From JAJTFW01 sp903922455 (GTDB taxonomy: Bacteria; Bacteroidota; Bacteroidia; AKYH767-A; OLB10): 64,000 nt of DNA. Positions 8,998-18,582 of the stretch are shown in pieces. A program made the position numbers and the translations under genes. The DNA is taken from NCBI GenBank assembly GCA_943329665.2, contig CALQEU020000017.1, forward strand, positions 7,638 to 71,637, read 5' to 3'. How positions within the stretch are numbered: position 1 is the stretch's first letter; each line of letters starts with the position of its first letter. The notes beneath the pieces are model-generated. The model ran no database searches. It was given only the letters and a program-made list of their open reading frames with translations, and was not told the DNA's origin.

Positions 8998-9146
8998 CCA
9001 ATACGCCAATCCACCAATCCACCAATTTCCCTCATTATCGCGTGCAAAAGGCAATAAAAACCAAAAAATCCATGCGTACCCCCCATAAAAATAGGGGTCT
9101 CGTTGAAAAAAATGCTTTTTTCTTGTCTGACCCCCCTAATTTCACA

Positions 9147-9154
9147 TACCTTTG
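9147..9154 (+). promoter_or_regulatory. Promoter -7 element upstream of glnN
   Basis: TACCTTTG fits TANNTTTG, with a TTG at 9123-9125 (21-bp spacer). It gives an approximately 85-nt leader for the glutamine synthetase. Confidence 0.6.
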
Positions 9155-9244
9155 CGCCAGTTCGAGTATTTGTAGAGGAAAATTCTCTGAATAATCGACA
9201 CAAAAACAAGAAAAATCAGTTTAAACAAAAAAAATAATCATTAC

Positions 9245-11437
9245 ATGGCTATTCTTCGCTTCCGCGCTCTGGAAAACAGCAGCAATCGCAAACCCATCGT
9301 CGTTATCGCTCCTTCGAGTAAGGTGAGTGACTTTTATGGTATTAATGTATTTGATAAAGAGAAAATGCATAAGTACTTAAGCAAGGAAGTATTTAGACAA
9401 TTGCAGGAAGCAACGCATATCGGTAATCGCATCGATCGTAAAGTTGCGGAGCTAGTAGCTGCTGCAATGAAGAACTGGGCGGTAAGCTTAGGAGCTACAC
9501 ATTATACACATTGGTTTCAACCGTTAACAGGGAGCACTGCGGAAAAGCATGATTCATTTTTTGAGTTGAGTGATGAAGGTCGCGCTATTGAAGCGTTCAG
9601 TTCTAGTGCGCTTGTTCAACAAGAGCCTGACGCATCTTCGTTTCCGAATGGTGGAATTCGCAATACGTTTGAAGCACGTGGATATACCGCATGGGATCCA
9701 AGTTCTCCTGCATTTATTATGGAAAGTCCTTCTGGAAAAACGTTGTGCATTCCCACTATTTTCGTTTCATATACAGGCGAAACCCTCGATTTTAAAGCAC
9801 CACTATTAAAAGCTTTGCATGCATTGAATAATGCAGCGGTTCCTGTTTGTCAGTACTTCGATAAAAATGTTTCTTCTGTTAGCGCTACATTAGGTATCGA
9901 GCAAGAATATTTTTTGGTGGATATTGATATGTACAATGCACGTCCCGATTTAGAAATGACAGGTCGGACATTATTTGGTGCGGAGGCAGCAAAAGGTCAA
10001 CAGTTAGATGATCATTATTTCGGAACTATTCCCGATCGCGTGAATTCTTTCATGGTGGATATGGAAATCGAATCGATGAAGTTGGGTATTCCATTAAAAA
10101 CTCGTCACAATGAAGTAGCGCCTTCTCAATTTGAATGTGCTCCTGTATTTGAAGATATCAATTTAGCAGTAGATCATAATCAACTGTTGATGGATGTAAT
10201 GGATAAGGTAGCACGACGTCATCACTTCAAAGTGTTGTTGCACGAGAAACCGTATGCAGGAATGAATGGTTCTGGTAAGCATAATAACTGGAGTTTAAGT
10301 ACGAACACAGGTAAGAATTTATTGTCGCCCGGAAATTCTCCAAAAAGTAATTTGATGTTCTTAACTTTTTTCATCAATACCATTCGTGCTGTATTTGAAC
10401 ATGCCGATTTACTTCGTGCTTCCATCACGAGCGCAAGTAACGATCATCGATTAGGTGCTAACGAAGCGCCTCCTGCTATCATGTCTATCTTCTTAGGCGA
10501 GCAGTTAACGAAGGTGATGGATGAGATTGAGAAGTCGGTGAAGGATAAAAAAATGACGCCCGAAGAGAAAACAGCGTTGAAATTAAACATCGGAAAAATT
10601 CCAGAAATTTTATTGGATAACACCGACCGTAATCGTACTTCTCCGTTTGCATTTACTGGAAATAAATTTGAGTTTCGCGCAGTAGGATCATCAGCCAACA
10701 GCTCACATCCGATGACAATTTTAAATACCATTGTAGCGGATCAATTGGTTAAATTTCATACGGAAGTAGAAACCATCGCGAAGAAGGGAATTAAATCGGA
10801 TGAAGCCATTTTAAAAGTATTGCGTAAGTACATTGTAGAATCAAAGGCCATCCGCTTCGAGGGAAATGGGTATGGAGATGAGTGGAAAAAAGAAGCTAAG
10901 AAACGTGGTTTAAGTAATGTAACCACCACACCGCCTGCTTTAGATGCATTTGTTACCAAGCAGTCAATTAGTCTTTTTGAACGTAACGGAATTTTCAGTC
11001 ATAGAGAAGTAGAAGCGCGTCACGAAATTATGTTGGAGACGTATATCAAAAAGATTCAAATTGAATCTCGTGTAATGGGTAGCATTGCGGTTAATCATAT
11101 TATTCCCGCAGCCATAAAGTATCAAAATCTATTGGTGCAAAATGTAGAAGGAATGAAAGATATTGGTTTGCCAAAGGAAGTATTCTCAACACAACTCGAA
11201 CTGATCAAGGAAATTTCTACTCACATTACCATCATTAAGAAAAAAGTGGATGAGATGGTAGAAGCAAGAAAGAAAGCGAATGCCATTTCAGATGTGCGTG
11301 CACATGCTATTGCTTATTGCGATAAAGTGAAAGTATACTTCAGCGAAATTCGTTATCATGTAGATAAATTGGAGTTAATTGTGGACGATGAAAGCTGGCC
11401 ACTTCCAAAGTACCGTGAGATGGTAACGATTCGTTAA
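9245..11437 (+). CDS. glnN: Glutamine synthetase type III
   Basis: GSIII joins ammonium to glutamate using ATP. At 730 residues it has the long form typical of Bacteroidota and cyanobacterial GlnN rather than the 470-residue GlnA. Landmarks are the N-terminal 'ATHYTHWFQPLTGSTAEKHD', the catalytic core with 'GIEQEYFLVD' (metal-binding Glu), 'NEVAPSQFECAPVFED' and 'HEKPYAGMNGSGKHNNWS', and 'SSANSSHPMTILNT'. The helical C-terminal region is also present. It has its own promoter and terminator, so it is monocistronic. The ammonium partner gene in the window is the glutamate dehydrogenase at 31537-32844. Confidence 0.96.
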   Translation: MAILRFRALENSSNRKPIVVIAPSSKVSDFYGINVFDKEKMHKYLSKEVFRQLQEATHIGNRIDRKVAELVAAAMKNWAVSLGATHYTHWFQPLTGSTAEKHDSFFELSDEGRAIEAFSSSALVQQEPDASSFPNGGIRNTFEARGYTAWDPSSPAFIMESPSGKTLCIPTIFVSYTGETLDFKAPLLKALHALNNAAVPVCQYFDKNVSSVSATLGIEQEYFLVDIDMYNARPDLEMTGRTLFGAEAAKGQQLDDHYFGTIPDRVNSFMVDMEIESMKLGIPLKTRHNEVAPSQFECAPVFEDINLAVDHNQLLMDVMDKVARRHHFKVLLHEKPYAGMNGSGKHNNWSLSTNTGKNLLSPGNSPKSNLMFLTFFINTIRAVFEHADLLRASITSASNDHRLGANEAPPAIMSIFLGEQLTKVMDEIEKSVKDKKMTPEEKTALKLNIGKIPEILLDNTDRNRTSPFAFTGNKFEFRAVGSSANSSHPMTILNTIVADQLVKFHTEVETIAKKGIKSDEAILKVLRKYIVESKAIRFEGNGYGDEWKKEAKKRGLSNVTTTPPALDAFVTKQSISLFERNGIFSHREVEARHEIMLETYIKKIQIESRVMGSIAVNHIIPAAIKYQNLLVQNVEGMKDIGLPKEVFSTQLELIKEISTHITIIKKKVDEMVEARKKANAISDVRAHAIAYCDKVKVYFSEIRYHVDKLELIVDDESWPLPKYREMVTIR

Positions 11438-11456
11438 TCAAAGAATAAGTATTTTA

Positions 11457-11488
11457 AAGAGCCTTGAGAAATCTAGGCTCTTTTGTTT
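11457..11488 (+). terminator. Terminator of glnN
   Basis: AAGAGCCT (11457-11464) pairs with AGGCTCTT (11475-11482), followed by a T-rich run. Confidence 0.85.
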
Positions 11489-11534
11489 TGGCTTCAATTG
11501 TTAAACGTGATAATCTAATTTCAATTCTAGTTCA

Positions 11535-11748
11535 AATCCACATAAACCACAGAGGTCAACGAGTTTTTCACAGAGGTCACAAAGGTATTTAGTTGATCGA
11601 GAAGATTTTTTTTGCAGTAATTTCTCAGTTCCGCTCTGTGTAAATTTTTGTGCTCTTTGTGCCGATGAATGAAAGTTTGATTGAGCTACAATAGTTTGAT
11701 AAATTTTCGTCAAATGAACTTAGCGCCTCTGCGCCTTTGCGAGAAAAA
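11535..11748. repeat. Spacer of recurring text (CACAGAGGTCA / GCGCCTCTGCGCCTTTGCGAGAAA)
   Basis: The spacer between glnN and the flippase-like gene holds repeated phrases such as CACAGAGGTCA (twice) and 'TTAGCGCCTCTGCGCCTTTG' beginning at 11721, the latter recurring at 21281-21355. Frames that cross it are not coding. No RNA gene seen. Confidence 0.6.
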
Positions 11749-11759
11749 ATTGCTGTTAT

Positions 11760-12947
11760 CTAAATTATTCTAGATAAAACTCTCGTATAAAGCAATGTTT
11801 GTAAAATAGCCGTAGCTCCCAAAATCCACAAACACAGAATAATTTCCTGCTGTGAAAGAAACCAATATCCTAACAAAGTTTGTAGTGTAACACATACTGC
11901 AAAAATTCGCAGAATATTTTTTTCTTCTTTTACTTTCAATAAAGCATACAATAATGGAAGTTGAATGGAGGTGAAAAGTAGGAGGATGAATGCTGGAATC
12001 ATCCACCAAAGTGAAATGGTATTCATTTGAAGTTTATTCATAAAAAACAAACAAACTCCTACCCAAGTTAAACCCATTACCGATCCGCCAATAACCATTT
12101 TTAAAACAGATTCCTTTAACGCATCCCGATTCCCCTCAGTAAAGTTTAATACCCCACTCGTTCCTAATAGATGAATGATGGCACAGCCTGTATAGGTCCA
12201 AAGTAAAATCATATGAAATGAACTCATTGATATTGATCCCAATAAAATTGCTCCAAAGAATAAAGGAGTTTTGTTGTTTAATAATACAATCGTACTTCGT
12301 AAAAAGTAAATCCCCGATTTTTTCAATTGTGTGAAATCAGTACGCGGTAAGTAGGGAAGTGGATACGTTGAATAAAAATATGTACATAGGATAGCTAATC
12401 GCATTCCTTGTGTTGCCACTAATAAAATCAGTAATTCTTGAAATGAAAGTTGAGACTTGGTGAAAAGAATCCATCCAATGGTCACGATTAAACTTAACCA
12501 ACTAATCAAATTCCACGAATTAATTTTATCCTCCAATTTCGCAATTACTTTGTACGATTCATTGTAGATCTGTAGAATTAAATAGCATGCAGCTAAGAAG
12601 AGTAGGGTAAGCGGAATTTTGAATAGCGCAAGGATCGCAATAAGTAGATACCCTATGCTAAGCCGAACACGAATGGCATCTTTCCAAATGGATGTAGTTT
12701 CAGATGGATTTTCTAGTATTGAATGTTGACAAAAAGTTTCGAAGGAGAATAAGGTGATGTGTTGAAGAACCAATAAGGATAAATAGTAAACACTGATTTG
12801 TCCCCACGAAAGAGTACCAAATTTCAGTAAGATAACTAAGGTTAAGGCTAGAAAGGAAATGCTTTTGAATGAATTTAGTAAAAAGACTTTCCCCATCGAA
12901 ATAATGAGATCGATTTTTAAATTGGTTGCAGTCAGCATTTTTTGCAT
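11760..12947 (-). CDS. Polytopic membrane protein, polysaccharide flippase-like
   Basis: A 395-residue protein that is nearly all hydrophobic, with roughly 10-12 predicted helices and short loops. The N-terminal pattern, including 'GKVFLLNSFKSISFLALTLV' and 'WGQISVYYLSLLVLQHITLF', resembles oligosaccharide flippases of the Wzx/MATE-like superfamily that pass lipid-linked sugars across the inner membrane. I see no catalytic motif. It lies downstream of a membrane glycosyltransferase on the same strand, separated by about 210 bp and a probable terminator. The flippase call rests on general architecture only and could be wrong. Confidence 0.55.
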   Translation of the reverse strand: MQKMLTATNLKIDLIISMGKVFLLNSFKSISFLALTLVILLKFGTLSWGQISVYYLSLLVLQHITLFSFETFCQHSILENPSETTSIWKDAIRVRLSIGYLLIAILALFKIPLTLLFLAACYLILQIYNESYKVIAKLEDKINSWNLISWLSLIVTIGWILFTKSQLSFQELLILLVATQGMRLAILCTYFYSTYPLPYLPRTDFTQLKKSGIYFLRSTIVLLNNKTPLFFGAILLGSISMSSFHMILLWTYTGCAIIHLLGTSGVLNFTEGNRDALKESVLKMVIGGSVMGLTWVGVCLFFMNKLQMNTISLWWMIPAFILLLFTSIQLPLLYALLKVKEEKNILRIFAVCVTLQTLLGYWFLSQQEIILCLWILGATAILQTLLYTRVLSRII

Positions 12948-13130
12948 GCTGTTTTTACGAAAAAATTGGGGATTAGTTACTTAAATTATACTCGAAATTG
13001 CTCTGATTCCGTTTATACAAAGTAGGTAGTCCAATTATTTAAACATGTATAGAAGCAAAATTCAAGCAATAAATTTTAATATACAGTAATTTCGTTCGTA
13101 ATGGTGCGGAGGTCGTCCAGGCAACAGCTC

Positions 13131-13152
13131 AAAAAAGTCTAATGACTTTTTT
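13131..13152 (-). terminator. Terminator after the GT-C gene
   Basis: AAAAAAGTC (13131-13139) and GACTTTTTT (13144-13152) form a perfect 9-bp stem with a 4-nt loop, eight bases past the stop of the - strand glycosyltransferase; the A/T-rich arms let it work on either strand. Confidence 0.75.
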
Positions 13153-13159
13153 GGGATTA

Positions 13160-14593
13160 TTATTTAGCTCTGTAAAGCTCCCATCCATTGGGATATACCG
13201 CTATTCGAACCAATTTATGCTGATTCTGCAATTGATTGAAAATTTTAACCGGTTCGGATTCCTTGTATAATGTTGTAAATCGACTTGGGTTAAATAATAT
13301 TAAATCTCTATTGTTGTATAACGGAAATGTAGTGCCCCACATGTTTACAATGTCGTGCGGAACATCATAAGTTCTTAATGCCCCATCAATCGCAAAAGTA
13401 TTTAATTTTGAACTGGGTATTGTTTTTAAAGCATTGGCGATGATTAATTCTTCCTGTTGATAGTTATAGATTGGATAGATTACTTTAAAACTTAATGCAA
13501 GTTGTATGACAATAGCAAATAAATAAACGAGAATTCGTAAATTTCTTGTCTTAAATTGGAAAATTAATAGTTCATAGGCAGGATAAAGTGCAAGTAAAAC
13601 AATAGGGAAAGCAGGCATTAATAATCTTAATTCTTGCGTGGGGAATCCCGCGATGAAAAGTAAAAAGAGCGCAAGACAAATCAACCAAAGTCTAGGAAGT
13701 TGTATTCCTGATCGTAAACCGAAAAGGATAAAGACAAGTCCAATGATACAAAACCCTGGATGGAGAACTACACTTAATGCATAAAGTATGTTGGGTAAAG
13801 TGTATTGAGAAATATCGGATCCAATGGTAAAACTATTTTTAAATAGATTCAATATCGACCAGTTTTCAATCCATGGATGAAAAATAAAATCAAAACTATC
13901 TTGCCCTTTTAGAAAAATAGTTGGAGTGAACGATATTAATATTGCAAAAATGGTAATGAGGAATAAACTGAATCGTGACTTCGCCGTATTCCAGATCATG
14001 GGAAGAATAGGAATAAGTAACAGTGCTACAGAATAGCGAGTTTGAATAGCAAGTATCGCCATGCAAACGGAAATAATCATGGACTGACTACTGTTATATT
14101 TTTGCCATTTATAATATTCTAACAGCGACCAAACCAGTAATGCCATAGAGAGCATATCCGGCAAAGCCACTAATGCAGAACGAAAGAAGAAGGGTGAAAG
14201 GAATAACACTAAAAATGCATACCGCTGTCGTTGCGTTCCCACAGGATAAAGTGCGTTGAGGAGTTTGCAAAAGCTGATATAACAAACACCAGCAGCCATC
14301 ACACTTACAAATTGCAAACTGTATAGATCAGGTATTGCCGCCGAAAAGATGGATCCAATAAGAGGGTAAAGTACAGGACTCGATTGACTAATAGGTGCTG
14401 TACCACCAAGTAAAAAACCAAAAACCGATTGCATGTAGCGAAATAAATCATGAGGTTCCTGACCGTAAAGTCCATTAAATTGTTTCCAAATGCAAATTCC
14501 AAAAGTAAGAGGCAATAGCAATACAATAACCAACCAATTAAATTGGATGTTATTGTTTTTACCGATGCGCACTTCGTTATCCATGGTAAGCAT
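13160..14593 (-). CDS. GT-C-type membrane glycosyltransferase (family 39/PMT-like)
   Basis: A 477-residue inner-membrane protein with about ten helices and a long loop after the first helix, the plan of ArnT/PMT-type transferases that use polyprenyl-phosphate sugars. The first loop contains an acidic 'YGQEPHDLFRYMQS', in the place of the catalytic Asp/Glu of GT-C enzymes, and helices such as 'FLVLFLSPFFFRSALVALPD' follow. A soluble tail of about 80 residues ends the protein. An internal ATG at 14584 is an alternative start. It begins 24 bp after the stop of the TonB-dependent receptor gene, implying one transcript. The acceptor is unknown. Confidence 0.7.
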   Translation of the reverse strand: MLTMDNEVRIGKNNNIQFNWLVIVLLLPLTFGICIWKQFNGLYGQEPHDLFRYMQSVFGFLLGGTAPISQSSPVLYPLIGSIFSAAIPDLYSLQFVSVMAAGVCYISFCKLLNALYPVGTQRQRYAFLVLFLSPFFFRSALVALPDMLSMALLVWSLLEYYKWQKYNSSQSMIISVCMAILAIQTRYSVALLLIPILPMIWNTAKSRFSLFLITIFAILISFTPTIFLKGQDSFDFIFHPWIENWSILNLFKNSFTIGSDISQYTLPNILYALSVVLHPGFCIIGLVFILFGLRSGIQLPRLWLICLALFLLFIAGFPTQELRLLMPAFPIVLLALYPAYELLIFQFKTRNLRILVYLFAIVIQLALSFKVIYPIYNYQQEELIIANALKTIPSSKLNTFAIDGALRTYDVPHDIVNMWGTTFPLYNNRDLILFNPSRFTTLYKESEPVKIFNQLQNQHKLVRIAVYPNGWELYRAK

Positions 14594-14617
14594 TAAAGGG
14601 ATTTAATTACTTAAACA

Positions 14618-16930
14618 CTAAAATGTCATACTAACTCCAAGCGAAGGTAAGAAAGGTAATTGATTTACGCGTTGGTATCGAACTCTGTCGAAGTAGAAAA
14701 TGTTTTCCCGGTCATAAATATTGATAGCGCTTGCGGTAATATCTAAATTGGAATTTTTACCCAATGCAAATTCTTTCTTTAAACTAATATCCATACGGTG
14801 GTAAGGAGGAAGACGCTTGCCATTAAGTGGCCCATAAATAATTCCTAAAGTTCCATTGGTACTATTGGGATCCGTGTATAATCCATCCGAGAAGTTTTGA
14901 TATTCATAAAAGCCTTGTGTCCCACTAAAAGGAAATCCAGATCCAAAGTTCCATCTTGCATTAAATTCCCAGTCGAGCTTTTTGCCAAACGTATATGATC
15001 CCACTAAATTCACATTATGTCTGCGATCAAAATGCGGACGATACTCACGAATGCCATCATTGCGAGTTACATAAGTTAAAGAGTAAACTGCCCATAAATA
15101 AATGCGCTTGTATTCATACTTCACCACCATATCCGCCCCATAGGAACTTCCTTTTTCAATAATAAAATCTTTCGTCAAGTAATCAGGTTGATCTTGGTAA
15201 AAACCATTATCTGGATATACTTTGTCGCGGTTGATATTGGAAAGTTGTGTGAAATCTTTATAGAATGTTTCCACATTCACACTTAAATGTTTGGTGATGT
15301 CAATTTCAGCACCTACAATGATGTCTCTTGCTTTTTGTAGTCTCGATTTAACTTCTTTTCCATTAAAGTTATCGGGCAAGCTCTCCGGGCCGGAAAGAAA
15401 TCCATAAAATAAATTTACGACATCTCTATCGGAAACAGCAGAAATTAAATTCTGAGCATAAATTCCGCCCGCCATTTTAATGCGCAATCCCTCCATGGCA
15501 TTTACCTTGATTCCGATACGTGGTTCGGGAGAGAATTCGCTGAGAGAAGCAAAGTATTGAAGTCGAATGCTGGGCTCTATCACAATTTTCTCTCTGGAGA
15601 TGCGATAACGTAAAAAGGAACCAAATTCAGTGGTATTTTCAATTTGCTCATACGTTAATCCGGTGATCGTATTGGTAAATAATTCTGTTCTGAATCCTAA
15701 TACTTCTAATCCTATTTTCAACTCATCTTTATTGAAAAAGCTAGTCATGTTAAATCCAAAGTTAAAACCATTAATGGCACTGCTGCGTGGAGCTTCATTA
15801 GCTTCCTTTTGATTGATGTTGTATTTTGAAAATGCAAATACTCCGTCAATTAATGTATTCGAACCTTTTGGAACTAAAATAAAATTAGCTCCAAATCCAT
15901 TTGATTTCCAATTAATGTCAGTAACGTTTTTGAATTTTGCGTTGTCACTAAAGTCAAATCCGAAAAGATTTAGTTGTGATCCGTTTTCTCCATTCAATGA
16001 AACTTTGCCATAGAAATCTTGAAAGCTAAAGGGAAGTCCATCTTTGTCAATATAGTCATAGAGTTCTTTTGATGATTGATCGAGATACGAATTTTTGTAG
16101 GAGATCAAAAACGAACTGCTGCCGCCTCCATCTTCTTTTTGTTTTTTGATGGGACCTTCAAATAATAATTTACTCGAGAATGTTGAAGCACTCAACTTAC
16201 CACCATAACGTCGTTTGTTTCCGCCTCGTGTGGTAATGTCCATCACGGAGGAAATGCGATCTCCATAATCTGCAGGAAATCCACCCGTGTACACATCCGC
16301 ATTACGTAAAATGTCGGTGTCGAAAACAGAAAATAATCCGATGGAGTGAAATGGATTGTATACGATCATCCCATCTAACAAAACTTTATTCATAATGGGC
16401 GTGCCACCTCGAATGTACAGTTGTCCGCCCTGATCTCCACTAAAAACAACGCCTGGTAACACTTGTAAATATTGTGCTAGATCCGGTTCTCCTCCAATGG
16501 AAGGAACTGATTTTATTTCACGCGGTGTAATTTTATTCACCGAAGCTCTTACTTCCGTTTTTCTCGCTTCTTTTTCTGCCGATACTTCCACCGTTTTTAA
16601 ATTTACCGAACCTTTCTTAATGTAAATCTGCTTGTCGGTAACTTTATCTTCGTAAACTATAATTTCTACTAATGAACTATCATAACCAATAGCACCAATC
16701 GTTAAAAAATAGGAGCCCGGCGGAACATTAGTGATACTATAAAAACCGTTCACATCTGTAATGCTTCCAAATTGTGTCCCTTTGATGAATACAGGAGTAT
16801 ACAGCACAGGCTCTCCGTTTTCTTTGTCGTAAAGGAATCCACGAACACTACCGGTTTTTTGTGCAAATGAAACCGCAGTACAAAAAAGCAAAAGAAGAAA
16901 TACGGTTAGACTAAATAGGTTTTTATTCAA
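14618..16930 (-). CDS. TonB-dependent outer-membrane receptor with carboxypeptidase-like domain
   Basis: A 770-residue outer-membrane receptor. A signal peptide ends near 'AVSFAQ' (about residue 23), followed by a CarboxypepD-regulatory-like domain (about 25-110: 'VRGFLYDKENGEPVLYTPV', 'TDVNGFYSITNVPPGSY'), a plug (about 125-240: 'LQVLPGVVFSGDQGGQLYIR', 'YTGGFPADYGDRISSVMDI') and a 22-strand-type barrel ending in aromatic 'LGVSMTF'. It lacks the neighbouring SusD gene of a glycan-uptake locus, so it is not a standard SusC. The ligand cannot be read from the sequence. It heads a - strand transcript that includes the GT-C gene 24 bp downstream. Confidence 0.9.
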   Translation of the reverse strand: MNKNLFSLTVFLLLLFCTAVSFAQKTGSVRGFLYDKENGEPVLYTPVFIKGTQFGSITDVNGFYSITNVPPGSYFLTIGAIGYDSSLVEIIVYEDKVTDKQIYIKKGSVNLKTVEVSAEKEARKTEVRASVNKITPREIKSVPSIGGEPDLAQYLQVLPGVVFSGDQGGQLYIRGGTPIMNKVLLDGMIVYNPFHSIGLFSVFDTDILRNADVYTGGFPADYGDRISSVMDITTRGGNKRRYGGKLSASTFSSKLLFEGPIKKQKEDGGGSSSFLISYKNSYLDQSSKELYDYIDKDGLPFSFQDFYGKVSLNGENGSQLNLFGFDFSDNAKFKNVTDINWKSNGFGANFILVPKGSNTLIDGVFAFSKYNINQKEANEAPRSSAINGFNFGFNMTSFFNKDELKIGLEVLGFRTELFTNTITGLTYEQIENTTEFGSFLRYRISREKIVIEPSIRLQYFASLSEFSPEPRIGIKVNAMEGLRIKMAGGIYAQNLISAVSDRDVVNLFYGFLSGPESLPDNFNGKEVKSRLQKARDIIVGAEIDITKHLSVNVETFYKDFTQLSNINRDKVYPDNGFYQDQPDYLTKDFIIEKGSSYGADMVVKYEYKRIYLWAVYSLTYVTRNDGIREYRPHFDRRHNVNLVGSYTFGKKLDWEFNARWNFGSGFPFSGTQGFYEYQNFSDGLYTDPNSTNGTLGIIYGPLNGKRLPPYHRMDISLKKEFALGKNSNLDITASAINIYDRENIFYFDRVRYQRVNQLPFLPSLGVSMTF

Positions 16931-16974
16931 GGGGTGTGTTTATTAAAGGGTAATTTCTTTTGCTTCTAGTTTCT

Positions 16975-17147
16975 GGCTGCTAGTTGCTGGTACTTAACTT
17001 TTAACTTTTATCTTTTTTATTTAACTTATTTCTTTTAGTCGCGAAGCCTTGCGATTAGCTACTAGCTATGATCCATTTCATTCTAACTACAAACTTCTTG
17101 CGGCCTGTAGCTAGCAGCCAAAAGCTAGCAGCCAGCAGCTAGAAGCT
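16975..17147. repeat. CTAGC/AGCTTC repeat spacer abutting the EVE gene
   Basis: GGCTGCTAGTTGCTGG (16975-16990) is repeated in inverted form by the CTAGCAGCC and AGCAGCTAGAAGC phrases at 17107-17147. The EVE gene's last codons and its TAG stop (17139-17141) lie inside this repeat. GTCGCGAAGCCTTGCGATT (17038-17056) is a copy of another family seen at 18606, 18814 and 58260. Confidence 0.65.
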
Positions 17148-17543
17148 CATTTCCAGAATAACATCAAATTCTTCAGGAAGAATTGATACAACGGAGAGTC
17201 GATTTAATCTCAACATCTGAATGTCTTTTAATCTTGGTTCCGCTTTAATATCCGCTAGAGGTACTGGTTTTTTTAATTTTTTAAAAGGTTTTAAATCCAC
17301 CGACACCCAATTTTCATCGGTGGTCGTCGGATCTTGATACCCTTCTTTTTTTACTTTAGCAATTCCAACGATGGCCAATCCCTCATTGCTGTGATAGAAT
17401 AAAACCATGTCGCCTTTCTTCATGCTTCTCAAGTTATTTCTAGCCTGATAATTACGCACTCCATCCCAGCAAGCGAATCCATCCTTTACGAATTGATCCC
17501 ACGAATACTTGAATGGTTCTGACTTAACGAGCCAGTAGTTCAT
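17139..17543 (-). CDS. EVE domain protein
   Basis: A 134-residue single-domain protein of the EVE family (PUA-like fold, as in thymocyte nuclear protein 1), thought to recognise modified bases in RNA or DNA. Family landmarks are the N-terminal 'NYWLVKSEPFKYSWDQF', 'WDGVRNYQARNNLR' and 'KGDMVLFYHSNEGLAIVGIA'. It has the normal length. The last residues (…EMSF, stop TAG) are encoded by an AGCTTCTAG repeat unit, so its C-terminus may have been altered by the repeat. Confidence 0.92.
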   Translation of the reverse strand: MNYWLVKSEPFKYSWDQFVKDGFACWDGVRNYQARNNLRSMKKGDMVLFYHSNEGLAIVGIAKVKKEGYQDPTTTDENWVSVDLKPFKKLKKPVPLADIKAEPRLKDIQMLRLNRLSVVSILPEEFDVILEMSF

Positions 17544-17641
17544 AATTGCTTTTTTAAAGTGACTCCGAAAATACAGAATGCAATTGAATCCTCATGTTTG
17601 CTTTTGGAAGATTTACTATTTTTACAAATAAAATACTTGCT

Positions 17642-18520
17642 ATGAAACGTTTGCTCCTGACTTTCACTCTATTGACGCTATTCTCGCTCTCTGAAGGATG
17701 GGCGCAGTCCTCTTGTTGTGATGTTACCGCCGGAGAAGCCTTATCGTTTGCTGATTTTGCAAATGATGAAAAGTTCATAGCATCTCATCTTCCTCCAGTT
17801 CCCTTGGATTTCACACCGAAAATTGGAAAGATGGTCAGTATGAAAGTGGAAGGAGGGAAGGAAGCAGCCATTTTTGAAGTAAAATCTGGAAAAACAAATG
17901 GAGCCGTTATTCTGATGTTTCACGAGTGGTGGGGATTGAACGAATATATTTTACGTGAAGCAGAAAGGATTCATATTGCTACGGGTGCTACCGTTTTGGC
18001 AATAGATTTATACGATCGTCAAGTGGCCTCTACCTCCGAAGAAGCAGCTAAGCTCATGCAAGGATTGAAAAAGGAAAGAGTAGAATCCATTATTAAAGCT
18101 TGTTTGGAGTATGGCGGGAAATTTTCTCGAGTGCAAACTATCGGCTGGTGCATGGGTGGTGGATGGAGTTTGCAAGCTGCTATCTTAGCTGGTCAACAAG
18201 GCTATGGATGTGTTGTTTATTATGGAATGCCTGAAGTGGAAAAGGAAAAGTTGGCACAATTGGGCGGACCCGTTCTCGGAATTTATGCAAGTAAAGATGC
18301 TTGGATTACCCCTCAATTAGTAGATGAGTTTGATGAAAATATGAAAATCGTTCAAAAGAAATTTACACAATATTCTTTTGATGCCGATCACGCTTTTGCG
18401 AATCCGAGTAATCCAAAGTTCGATAAGGTAGCCACGGCAAAAGCCAACGACTTGGTGATAAAATTTTTGAAAGAAAATTTTAATACTCCTTTTCGAAAGC
18501 CAAATCTGGATACAAAGTAA
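17642..18520 (+). CDS. Secreted dienelactone hydrolase family protein
   Basis: An alpha/beta-hydrolase of 292 residues. A signal peptide (MKRLLLTFTLLTLFSLSEGWAQ) makes ATG 17642 the right start; the open frame extends upstream to 17594, but that part has no export-like features. The dienelactone hydrolase catalytic residues are visible: nucleophile Cys in 'GWCMGG', Asp in 'GIYASKDAWI', His in 'DADHAFAN'. The early 'MFHEWWGLNEYI' is a family signature. Two Cys follow the signal cleavage site ('SSCCDV'). The physiological substrate of such periplasmic forms is not known. Confidence 0.88.
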   Translation: MKRLLLTFTLLTLFSLSEGWAQSSCCDVTAGEALSFADFANDEKFIASHLPPVPLDFTPKIGKMVSMKVEGGKEAAIFEVKSGKTNGAVILMFHEWWGLNEYILREAERIHIATGATVLAIDLYDRQVASTSEEAAKLMQGLKKERVESIIKACLEYGGKFSRVQTIGWCMGGGWSLQAAILAGQQGYGCVVYYGMPEVEKEKLAQLGGPVLGIYASKDAWITPQLVDEFDENMKIVQKKFTQYSFDADHAFANPSNPKFDKVATAKANDLVIKFLKENFNTPFRKPNLDTK

Positions 18521-18582
18521 CTTGTTGTAATTCCGTAGGTTGCTTTGGGTGTTTCGTAAACTGTTTATTCTCTTTTCGGGTG

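Noticed and set aside
8753..9209. Several - strand open frames of 86-90 codons with repeated peptides
   Set aside because: They are by-products of the 62-63 bp tandem array, which lacks stops in those frames; composition is not protein-like.
11501..11713. 70-codon - strand frame after glnN rich in Cys-Asp-Leu repeats
   Set aside because: The repeated peptide comes from the CACAGAGGTCA spacer repeats.
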